Below, piece by piece: positions 6,379 to 11,760 of a stretch of 11,760 nucleotides of DNA. The position numbers and the translations under genes were made by a program. A model generated the notes under the pieces. That model worked only from the letters and a program-made list of their open reading frames with translations. It ran no database searches and was not told the DNA's origin. The stretch is from assembly GCF_040222615.1 (NCBI RefSeq), contig NZ_JAVKCQ010000226.1:1-11760 (forward strand), written 5' to 3'. Position 1 is the stretch's first letter; the number at the start of each line of letters is the position of its first letter. The DNA is from Haliea sp040222615. Its GTDB lineage: Bacteria; Pseudomonadota; Gammaproteobacteria; Pseudomonadales; Halieaceae.

Positions 6379-6871
6379 GCGCAGAGGCGCCATGGTCGCC
6401 GGCGGCACCACGCTGGTTTCGCGCGAGACCACGATCAACGGCGATCTGCATTTCAGTGGCAACCTGGAAATCGAGGGCGTGGTCAAGGGCAGCGTGATTG
6501 CCGACGCGGGCAAGGAAGCCATGGTGAGGGTGGTGGCGGCCGGGTGTGTCGAGGGCGAGATCAGGGCGCCGATAGTAATGATCAACGGTACGGTGGAGGG
6601 CTGTGTCCACGCGTCCCGGCACCTGGAGCTGGCACCCTGCGCCAGGGTATCCGGAGATGTTCACTACAGCATCGTGGAGATGGCGGCCGGTGCAGAAATC
6701 AATGGTCGCATGCTGCACAGCTCGGAATCTGAACTGACCGCGCCCGGCCAGGCCGCGGAGCCCCAGCTGCGAGTCGCCAGTGTCCTGCGCTCTGCCGGCG
6801 GCGCGATCCCGACCGAAGCACTCTCGGCCAAGGCGCCCCCAGCTAAGGCGCCCCCAGCTAAAGTTGACTAG
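6365..6871 (+). CDS. Bactofilin (polymer-forming cytoskeletal protein)
   Basis: Product of 168 residues. The central right-handed beta-helix domain spans about residues 15-115 and shows the family's repeating hydrophobic-glycine pattern: TTINGDLHFSGNLEIEGVVKGSV, then GCVEGEIRAPIVMINGTVEGCVHASRHLELAPCARVSGDVHY. Bactofilins polymerise into nucleotide-free filaments, often at the membrane, and position cell-wall enzymes or polar structures. The N-terminal lead MLGSKRRGAMVAGG is short. The tail (about 120-168) is Ala/Pro/Lys-rich and ends in repeated AKAPP, recalling the basic proline-rich tails of other bactofilins. The ATG at 6365 has AGGAG ten bases upstream and overlaps the preceding gene by 14 bases. 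An in-frame upstream ATG at 6242 lies inside that gene and lacks bactofilin features. Confidence 0.9.
   Translation: MLGSKRRGAMVAGGTTLVSRETTINGDLHFSGNLEIEGVVKGSVIADAGKEAMVRVVAAGCVEGEIRAPIVMINGTVEGCVHASRHLELAPCARVSGDVHYSIVEMAAGAEINGRMLHSSESELTAPGQAAEPQLRVASVLRSAGGAIPTEALSAKAPPAKAPPAKVD
6826..6860 (+). repeat. 15-bp coding repeat in the bactofilin tail
   Basis: GGCCAAGGCGCCCCC (6826-6840) is followed by AGCTAAGGCGCCCCC (6841-6855) and the start of a third unit, AGCTA(A). The period is five codons and encodes repeated AKAPP. The copy number could vary between strains and change the length of the C-terminal tail. Confidence 0.85.
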
Positions 6872-6892
6872 AATACTCGGGTTTACCATAAT
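6864..6892 (+). promoter_or_regulatory. Probable erpA promoter
   Basis: TTGACT (6864-6869) and CATAAT (6887-6892) are separated by exactly 17 bases, each differing from the sigma-70 consensus at one position. The -35 box overlaps the bactofilin stop codon. Transcription would start near 6899, about 44 bases before the erpA ATG. This gives erpA a promoter separate from argC. Confidence 0.6.
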
Positions 6893-6893
6893 G

Positions 6894-6932
6894 CGGGGCC
6901 AAAGTCGTCATTGCGGGGATATCCTGGCCCCG
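6894..6932. promoter_or_regulatory. Inverted repeat across the erpA start site and ribosome site
   Basis: CGGGGCCA (6894-6901) and TGGCCCCG (6925-6932) are perfect complements, 23 bases apart. The left arm sits on the predicted start site; the right arm ends on the first G of the GGAG ribosome site (6932-6935). Between them lies a second palindrome, GGATATCC (6917-6924). It may act as a DNA operator, or as an RNA hairpin masking the ribosome site on read-through transcripts. It does not obviously match an IscR site. Confidence 0.45.
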
Positions 6933-6942
6933 GAGAATTGTC

Positions 6943-7296
6943 ATGTCCGTAGCTGAATCATTCAATCCCGGCGGCATCAACCTCACTGCCCGGGCGGTGA
7001 GCAAGGTGCGCGAGCTGGTCGAGGAGGAAGAAAACCCCGATCTCAAGCTGCGGGTCTACATTACCGGCGGCGGGTGCTCCGGGTTCCAGTATGGATTTTC
7101 TTTCGAGGATACTGCAGCCGAAGATGACACTGTTATTGAACGGGACGGCATTTCTGTGCTGGTCGACCCGATGAGTTTCCAATACCTGGTGGGTTCCGAG
7201 GTCGATTATTCCGAGGGGCTGGAGGGGGCGCGTTTCCTCATCAACAATCCCAATGCCGCGACCACCTGTGGTTGCGGGGCATCATTCTCTATCTGA
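6943..7296 (+). CDS. erpA: Iron-sulfur cluster insertion protein ErpA
   Basis: A-type carrier of 117 residues that receives Fe-S clusters from the assembly machinery and delivers them to target enzymes (in E. coli, isoprenoid-pathway IspG and IspH among others). The three ligand cysteines are present: C45 in TGGGCSGFQYGF, and C109 and C111 in TTCGCGASF at the C-terminus. The opening INLTARAVSKVREL and the segment LVDPMSFQYLVGSEVDY distinguish A-type carriers. Of these, ErpA fits best by length and by its neighbours in Pseudomonas; IscA or SufA would normally sit in isc or suf clusters. GGAG lies seven bases before the ATG at 6943. The 3' end overlaps the convergent anmK by 8 bases. Confidence 0.95.
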   Translation: MSVAESFNPGGINLTARAVSKVRELVEEEENPDLKLRVYITGGGCSGFQYGFSFEDTAAEDDTVIERDGISVLVDPMSFQYLVGSEVDYSEGLEGARFLINNPNAATTCGCGASFSI

Positions 7297-8434
7297 CGGG
7301 TACTGGCCGCACTTCACCCGCCGGGTAGATACCCCCCAGAACTCTCGCACCAGCAGCGCCTGTCACCGCGGCCGCATTGCCCGCAAGACCGGCCATCGTG
7401 CGCCAGGCCAACCAGGCAAACGCCGCGGCCTCGACCCACTCAGGGTCTATGCCCAGCGCGGTCGTTGTATCCAGGCGCCTCGGTGCCAGCAGTCGGTACA
7501 GGCGGCGCATCAGGTCGGTATTGCGGGCGCCACCACCACAAACAAAGACCTCGTCAATGTTCACCTCCGCGGCGCGGACAGCGATGGCAATTGTCTCGGC
7601 CGTGAATTCCGCCAGGGTAGCCTGTACATCCCGGGGCTCGAGAGCTGGCAAGCTCCGCAGACTGAGGTCCAGCCAGTCCAGGTTGAACGCTTCCTTGCCG
7701 GTGCTGCGGGGTCCTCGCCGGGCCAGGTAGGGGTGGTCGTGCAGTTGTTCCAGCAGCGCGGTACAGACCCGGCCTTCCGCCGCCCACTGACCATCTCGGT
7801 CGTATCCCTGCGCCTGATGCCGCCGGATCCAGTGATCCAGCAGAGTGTTGCCGGGCCCAGTGTCAAACCCGCTGACCAACAGTGTGCCGGAAAGCAGGGT
7901 GATATTGGCGATCCCGCCGATATTGACGATGGCGCGGTTGCGGCCCTCGCCAGCGAAGGCGGCGGCATGGAACCCCGGTGCCAGTGGCGCCCCTTCGCCG
8001 CCGGCGGCGATGTCACGGCGGCGGAAATCGGCGATGGTGGTGATTCCGGTCATTTCGGCAATGGTGTTCGGGTCGCCGATTTGCAGGGTGAAGGGAGTTG
8101 TGTTGTCGCCTGACGGCGGGCGATGGCGGATGGTTTGGCCGTGGCTGCCAATGGCTGCTATGTCTTCCGCTCGATGGTCGGTGATCGCCAGCAGTGCTTG
8201 CACGGCCCCGGCAAAGAGAGTGCCGATGTCGCGATCAAGGCGGCCCATTCGCTCGATTTCGTCATCGCCTGGCAGGCTTATGGCGGCGATGCGCCGACGC
8301 AGTTCTGGCCCTATCGGGTGTTCCAGTGTCTCCAGCAGTTCACAGCCTTGCTCCCTGCAGCGAACGAGTGCCACATCGACAGAGTCAACGCTGGTACCCG
8401 ACATGAGGCCAATGTAGAGCTCAGTGGCGGCCAC
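7289..8434 (-). CDS. anmK: Anhydro-N-acetylmuramic acid kinase
   Basis: Cytoplasmic sugar kinase that opens and phosphorylates 1,6-anhydro-MurNAc to MurNAc-6-phosphate, recycling peptidoglycan released by lytic transglycosylases. Its 381 residues fit the family. ATP-binding LMSGTSVDSVD is at 10-20, IGSHGQTIRH at 95-104, LQIGDPNTIAE at 118-127, NIGGIANITLL at 171-181, the catalytic Asp in GFDTGPGN (D191), STGKEAFNLDWL at 244-255, and VCGGGARN at 298-305. The start is GTG at 8434, one base after the TGA of the M23 gene. No separate ribosome site is visible, so it is probably translated by coupling. Its 3' end overlaps the erpA stop by 8 bases with no terminator between the two. Confidence 0.96.
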   Translation of the reverse strand: MAATELYIGLMSGTSVDSVDVALVRCREQGCELLETLEHPIGPELRRRIAAISLPGDDEIERMGRLDRDIGTLFAGAVQALLAITDHRAEDIAAIGSHGQTIRHRPPSGDNTTPFTLQIGDPNTIAEMTGITTIADFRRRDIAAGGEGAPLAPGFHAAAFAGEGRNRAIVNIGGIANITLLSGTLLVSGFDTGPGNTLLDHWIRRHQAQGYDRDGQWAAEGRVCTALLEQLHDHPYLARRGPRSTGKEAFNLDWLDLSLRSLPALEPRDVQATLAEFTAETIAIAVRAAEVNIDEVFVCGGGARNTDLMRRLYRLLAPRRLDTTTALGIDPEWVEAAAFAWLAWRTMAGLAGNAAAVTGAAGARVLGGIYPAGEVRPVPVR

Positions 8435-8435
8435 T

Positions 8436-9812
8436 TCAGGGCGCCGGCGTGGTTTCTCCGGTGTCGCTGCTGCTCAAAGCCAGCCTGTTTTCTGACTGCA
8501 GGCCCGCGAGCTGCCGGGAGGTATTGGCGATGGCGGCCTTGAAAGCCGGGATCTCCGCCGCTGCCAGCATTTTGGCCTTCGGCAGCTCCTGGTGGACCTT
8601 CCGCGGGTCGCGGTGCTTGCCATCGATCAGGAATTCATAGTGCAGGTGCGGGCCGGTTGCCGCGCCCGTGGAGCCCACGGTGCCGATGACCTGGCCCTGG
8701 GAAACTCGCTGTCCTTCCCTGGCCTTGCGCTGGTGCAGGTGCAGGTAGCGGGTCACATAGCGATCGCCGTGTTGCACGAACAGATAGTTGCCATTGGCCC
8801 GGGTGAAGCCGGCCTTGATTACGCGGCCATCGCCGGCAGCATAGACAGGGGTCCCGGTAGGCGCGGCATAGTCAGTGCCCCGATGTGGCCGGGTGGTTTT
8901 GTAGATTGGATGCAGGCGGCGCGGGTTGAAGTTGGAGCTGATGCGGGTGAAGTCGACAGGCGCCAGCAGGAACGCCTTGCGCATGCTCTCCCCTTCCTCG
9001 TTGTAGTAGACCACATCGCCCGCCTGGTCTTCGTAGCGAAAGGCGTTGAAGGTCTTGCCGCGGTTGGTAAAGGAAGCAGCGAGGATTGTGCCGTCGCGGT
9101 ATTTCTCTCCGTCCAGGTACAACTCTTCATAAATGACGTGGAAGGTGTCGCCCTTGCGCGGGTCTTGAACGAAGTCGATCACGCCGCCAAAGATGTTGGC
9201 CAAATCCAGGATAAGGGTGTTGGAGAGCCCTGCGTCCTTGCCAGCCATGAACAGTGACGAGGTGATCTCGGCGCTGACCCACGATTCGTGCAGCTCGGTT
9301 TGGCGGAATACGCGTTCGGTCTCAAAGCCCGACTCTGTCCGGCGATAGGTGACTGATTCCAGTGGGGAGATGACGTGTTTGACGGCTTGCAGGGTGCCGT
9401 CCTCCGCTGTCTCGAAAGCGATGGTCTGGCCCGGGTAGATTCGCGACAGGGCTTTCCCCTCTGGCGCTTCGTTGACCACCTGGTGGACATCGGTAGTGCT
9501 GAAGCCGGCTCGCTTGAAAATCAATGAGAGGTTGTCGCCACCGCGCACGGTCTGCTCGTCCCAGGCTGCAACAAAAGCGTCCTCTTCTACCGCCGATATC
9601 GGCGTTTCCGGCAGTGCCAGCAACTGGTGGGGGTTCACCTCGATGGGCTCAAGAATGTCCCTGTCCAGCTCGAAGCCGAGGTCCCTGGTGTCCTGCCTGT
9701 TGGCGTTGACCTCGCCGGAGGGCGCAAGAATCATGGTTGCGGCGATGAAAGCAGACAGCAGTCCGACAGCCAGCAGGTGCTTGCGGTGCAGCGGTGGCTT
9801 GTCTGCTGCCAT
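8436..9812 (-). CDS. M23 family murein DD-endopeptidase (MepM-like)
   Basis: Zinc metallopeptidase of 458 residues that cleaves peptidoglycan cross-links in the periplasm. A signal anchor at about 12-30 (HLLAVGLLSAFIAATMIL) is followed by a LysM/OapA-like segment at about 85-135 (TVRGGDNLSLIFKRAG...YPGQTI), then a linking domain, then the LytM/M23 core. The metal ligands are HRGTD (H310, D314) and HLHYE (389-393), with YLHLH at 357-361. All catalytic residues are present, so it should be an active enzyme rather than an EnvC/NlpD-type activator. The ATG at 9812 is chosen because it starts the MAADKPPLHRKHLL lead typical of these proteins and has a G-rich stretch eight bases upstream. An ATG at 9848 would add 12 residues without a ribosome site. 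anmK follows one base after its stop. Confidence 0.93.
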   Translation of the reverse strand: MAADKPPLHRKHLLAVGLLSAFIAATMILAPSGEVNANRQDTRDLGFELDRDILEPIEVNPHQLLALPETPISAVEEDAFVAAWDEQTVRGGDNLSLIFKRAGFSTTDVHQVVNEAPEGKALSRIYPGQTIAFETAEDGTLQAVKHVISPLESVTYRRTESGFETERVFRQTELHESWVSAEITSSLFMAGKDAGLSNTLILDLANIFGGVIDFVQDPRKGDTFHVIYEELYLDGEKYRDGTILAASFTNRGKTFNAFRYEDQAGDVVYYNEEGESMRKAFLLAPVDFTRISSNFNPRRLHPIYKTTRPHRGTDYAAPTGTPVYAAGDGRVIKAGFTRANGNYLFVQHGDRYVTRYLHLHQRKAREGQRVSQGQVIGTVGSTGAATGPHLHYEFLIDGKHRDPRKVHQELPKAKMLAAAEIPAFKAAIANTSRQLAGLQSENRLALSSSDTGETTPAP

Positions 9813-9880
9813 GACTGTCGCCCCCCGATGAAATCCTGTTTTCCGCATAATCGTTGTTAACTGTAATCTGTAGGCTCCTG

Positions 9881-9910
9881 AGTATATAAAAGATTCCAGC
9901 GCTCTGACAG
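9881..9910 (-). promoter_or_regulatory. Probable promoter of the M23 peptidase-anmK operon
   Basis: On the minus strand, CTGTCA (9910-9905) and TATACT (9886-9881) are separated by 18 bases. The -10 is strong and lies in a T/A-rich run; the -35 is moderate. The start would be near 9874, giving a leader of about 60 bases to the ATG at 9812. It shares the 196-bp divergent region with tyrS. Confidence 0.5.
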
Positions 9911-9930
9911 AGCCCCAGGGAACTTAAGAT

Positions 9931-9958
9931 TTGCTTTTTCATGGGCGTATTGTATGGT
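9931..9958 (+). promoter_or_regulatory. Weak candidate promoter for tyrS
   Basis: TTGCTT (9931-9936) and TATGGT (9953-9958) are 16 bases apart. Both boxes are poor matches. The location is right, about 50 bases before the tyrS ATG, but other choices nearby are nearly as good. I see no T-box or other leader control structure in the 196-bp gap. Confidence 0.25.
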
Positions 9959-10008
9959 TTGCGCCCCCTTTAGAGGCCTTCATGGCCGCCAGATCCGGGA
10001 GTAACCCG

Positions 10009-11304
10009 ATGAGTAGTGCCCTGCTGACCGACCTCCAGGACCGAGGCCTGATTTTTCAGGTGGCGGGAGAAGACAAGTTGCCAGCCTGGCTTGATGGGGG
10101 GGGCCGCACTCTGTATTGCGGCTTCGACCCGACGGCGGACAGCCTGCACATCGGGTCTCTGGTGCCCCTGCTGACCCTGCGTCGTTTCCAGTTGGCGGGC
10201 CACCGGCCGCTGGCGCTGGTAGGGGGTGCCACGGGGCTCATTGGCGACCCGTCCTTCAAGGCCCAGGAGCGGCAACTCAATACTCCCGAGGTCGTTGCCG
10301 GCTGGGTGGAGAAGATCCGTCAACAGGTATCGCGTTTCATCGACTTTGACGCCGGTCCGGCGTCAGCGGTGGTGGTCAATAATCTCGACTGGACCCAGGA
10401 GATGAATGTGCTGACCTTCCTGCGGGACGTGGGCAAGCATTTTTCGGTCAATGCCATGATTCAGAAAGAATCGGTCAGGCAGCGCATCGAGCGTGAGGGC
10501 AGCGGCATCAGTTTTACCGAGTTCACCTACATGATCCTGCAGTCGTTCGACTTTGCGGAGCTCAGTCGTCGCTATGACTGCAGTCTGCAGTTGGGAGGGT
10601 CCGATCAGTGGGGCAACATCACGGGTGGTATTGACCTTGCCAGGCGCATGTATGGCAAGCAGGTGTTCGGTCTGACCATGCCCTTGGTCACCAAGGCGGA
10701 CGGAACCAAATTTGGCAAAACCGAGTCCGGGACTGTCTGGCTGGATCCGACCCGGACCTCGCCTTATGCCTTCTACCAGTTCTGGCTGAATACGGCCGAT
10801 GTGGATGTTTATCGTTTCCTTAAGTACTTCACCTTCTTGCCAGTAGCCACCATCGACGCCCTGCAGCGGGCAGATGAAGAGCGGCAAGGCCGACCGGAGG
10901 CCCAGGCGGTGCTGGCTCGCGAGGTTACCGCGTTGGTACACGGTGATGCGGGCCTTGACGCGGCGCAGCGCATCACCGATGCCCTTTTCAGTGGCGACCT
11001 GGCGCAGTTGTCGGAAGCGGATCTGCAGCAGTTGCGACAGGACGGCTTGCCCGCCAGCAAGCTTGAGCCGGGCTCCCTCCCCGCCACTCTCACTCATCTA
11101 CTGACCGATGCGGGCATGGCTACCTCCGGCAAGCAGGTAAAGGATGCCCTGGGGCGGCAGGCGGTTTTTTTCAATGGCCGCGCCCTGGGTTGGGAGGATA
11201 ACGACCGGGTAGCCCAGTGCCTGGATCGCAGCCTTGCACTGTACGGGCGCTTCGTCATTGCCCGTCTGGGAAAGAAGAAGTATCACCTGTTCGAACTCGT
11301 CTGA
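10009..11304 (+). CDS. tyrS: Tyrosyl-tRNA synthetase
   Basis: Class I aminoacyl-tRNA synthetase of 431 residues that charges tRNA-Tyr in the cytoplasm. Tyrosine-site YCGFDPTADSLHIG (36-49) carries the HIGH-type motif at 47-50. VGGATGLIGDPS is at 71-82, YMILQSFDF (174-182) and GGSDQWGNI (196-204) complete the active site, and KFGKT (234-238) is the KMSKS equivalent. The C-terminal S4-like RNA-binding domain is at about 365-431. It resembles the E. coli-type enzyme throughout. The ATG at 10009 has GGGAG seven bases upstream; in-frame ATGs at 9982 and 9931 are possible but less likely. Pseudomonas aeruginosa has a second tyrosyl synthetase elsewhere, so tyrZ could be the better symbol. It lies directly upstream of an rRNA operon, and I see no terminator after it. 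Confidence 0.96.
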   Translation: MSSALLTDLQDRGLIFQVAGEDKLPAWLDGGGRTLYCGFDPTADSLHIGSLVPLLTLRRFQLAGHRPLALVGGATGLIGDPSFKAQERQLNTPEVVAGWVEKIRQQVSRFIDFDAGPASAVVVNNLDWTQEMNVLTFLRDVGKHFSVNAMIQKESVRQRIEREGSGISFTEFTYMILQSFDFAELSRRYDCSLQLGGSDQWGNITGGIDLARRMYGKQVFGLTMPLVTKADGTKFGKTESGTVWLDPTRTSPYAFYQFWLNTADVDVYRFLKYFTFLPVATIDALQRADEERQGRPEAQAVLAREVTALVHGDAGLDAAQRITDALFSGDLAQLSEADLQQLRQDGLPASKLEPGSLPATLTHLLTDAGMATSGKQVKDALGRQAVFFNGRALGWEDNDRVAQCLDRSLALYGRFVIARLGKKKYHLFELV

Positions 11305-11370
11305 TTTGGGTTTCAGGTGGAGCCGTTACTGGCAAATCTGCAATATCTGAACTATTTTTTACCGAGGGTA

Positions 11371-11399
11371 TTGCGCGGGTCAGATTCGCTGCGTATAGT
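11371..11399 (+). promoter_or_regulatory. rRNA operon promoter P1
   Basis: TTGCGC (11371-11376) and TATAGT (11394-11399) are separated by 17 bases and followed by a GC-rich discriminator, CGCGTCCC (11401-11408), of the kind that makes rRNA promoters sensitive to ppGpp. An A/T tract including TATTTTTTA (about 11353-11361) sits where an UP element would bind the alpha subunit. The start site would be near 11406. Confidence 0.6.
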
Positions 11400-11401
11400 T
11401 C

Positions 11402-11445
11402 GCGTCCCTTCGCAGTGGCGGTGACGCAGAGCCCGCGAAGGGCGC
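11402..11445 (+). other. Hairpin at the predicted 5' end of the P1 transcript
   Basis: CCCTTCGC (11406-11413) and GCGAAGGG (11435-11442) are perfect complements with a 21-base loop. GCG (11402-11404) and CGC (11443-11445) extend the stem across a single bulged T. The first bases of P1 RNA would be locked in this stem. There is no T-run after it, so it is unlikely to be the tyrS terminator. Confidence 0.55.
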
Positions 11446-11512
11446 CTCTAATCCCTTAGCTTTCAGGCACTTGGGTTGACAAGGTGAAGTGGGTTAACGG
11501 CGGCGGCTGCCA

Positions 11513-11561
11513 GCATAAATTTGCAAATAGCTGTTGCCAACGGGTTGCCCATCGGTATAAT
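11513..11561 (+). promoter_or_regulatory. rRNA operon promoter P2 with UP-like element
   Basis: TTGCCA (11534-11539) and a consensus TATAAT (11556-11561) are separated by 16 bases. Upstream, GCATAAATTTGCAAATAG (11513-11530) is an A/T-rich UP-like element. The discriminator ACGCGTCCC (11562-11570) matches that of P1. The start site would be near 11568. Together with the boxA-like leader downstream, this identifies an rRNA operon. Confidence 0.8.
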
Positions 11562-11567
11562 ACGCGT

Positions 11568-11760
11568 CCCCGCCAGAGGCTACATGCCTTGGTGGAAACC
11601 ACGGCCCTTGCGGCTCTGGGTTATTTAACAAAGAAACGAAGACAGATGTGTGGGCACTTGTTGGGATAGTTGTACGACTATTCAGACACAACAAGTGACT
11701 CATCGATTCATTTATGGATTATATGATTTCGAATTGTGTCTGAGCCGAGATTTGGGTGTT
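11568..11760 (+). other. rRNA operon leader (boxB/boxA/boxC type), upstream of 16S rRNA
   Basis: The leader has the order known from gammaproteobacterial rRNA operons. A boxB-like stem (CCAGAG 11573-11578 with CTCTGG 11614-11619, inner GTGG-AAA-CCAC at 11592-11602) comes first. The boxA core TTTAACAA (11624-11631) binds the Nus antitermination complex. A boxC-like TGTGTGGGC (11647-11655) follows. Downstream, CACTTGTTG (11655-11663) pairs with CAACAAGTG (11689-11697), and TCAGACACAA (11682-11691) pairs with TTGTGTCTGA (11734-11743). The last bases, CTGAGCC...GGGTGTT, resemble the segment shortly before Pseudomonas 16S rRNA. The AGAGTTTGATC start of 16S is not in the window, so mature 16S begins just beyond 11760. 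Confidence 0.8.

Noticed and set aside
9649..9942. 97-codon minus-strand frame beginning MKKQILSS in the tyrS/M23 gap
   Set aside because: The start looks attractive but there is no ribosome site, and most of the frame lies out of phase inside the M23 gene.
11284..11319. CACCTG/CAGGTG inverted repeat around the tyrS stop as a terminator
   Set aside because: Only six pairs, a 24-base loop and no T-run.
11476..11481. Perfect TTGACA upstream of P2 as a third promoter
   Set aside because: The bases 16-18 further on are GGCGGC-like, so there is no usable -10 box.
11570..11760. A tRNA or the start of 16S rRNA in the leader
   Set aside because: No cloverleaf and no AGAGTTTGATC; the segment is leader only.

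Overview
The window looks like core chromosome of a GC-rich gammaproteobacterium. From tyrS back to argC the order (argC, coiled-coil membrane protein, bactofilin, erpA, anmK, M23 peptidase, tyrosyl-tRNA synthetase, rRNA operon) is one I recall from the Pseudomonas aeruginosa chromosome around PA0662-PA0668. The HemB metal site is also the Pseudomonas type. The heme genes and the secreted protein beside them suggest a marine relative outside the genus Pseudomonas (for example the Halieaceae/Cellvibrionales side); this placement is from memory and unverified. I see no insertion sequence, phage gene, CRISPR array, tRNA or integrase.

Layout. 1-185 (minus): 5' end of an ABC-type ATPase gene cut by the window edge. 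186-351: divergent intergenic region with a 14-bp tandem repeat that runs into a probable promoter. 352-969 (plus): Nudix hydrolase resembling CoA pyrophosphatases. 984-4455 (minus): a heme block transcribed hemJ, hemL, hemB, then a secreted cysteine-containing protein of unknown function. 4593-6871 (plus): argC, a membrane-anchored coiled-coil protein and a bactofilin, tightly packed. 6943-7296 (plus): erpA, with its own probable promoter. 7289-9812 (minus): an M23 murein endopeptidase and anmK, one base apart, converging on and overlapping the erpA end by 8 bp. 10009-11304 (plus): tyrS. 11305-11760: no protein gene; two strong tandem promoters, a boxA-like antiterminator, hairpins and the leader of an rRNA operon. 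The 16S gene itself starts beyond the window.

How the genes work together. HemL makes 5-aminolevulinate, HemB condenses it to porphobilinogen and HemJ oxidises protoporphyrinogen IX, so early and late heme steps share one strand. ErpA delivers Fe-S clusters. The M23 enzyme cuts peptidoglycan cross-links while AnmK recycles anhydro-MurNAc, and the bactofilin with its overlapping coiled-coil neighbour may form a membrane-linked scaffold. TyrS and the rRNA operon are translation functions.

No clearly new system is present. The most interesting items are the coiled-coil/bactofilin pair, the repeat and dyad in front of the Nudix gene, the dyad at the erpA start site, the secreted protein translated with hemB, and the competing hairpins in the rRNA leader.
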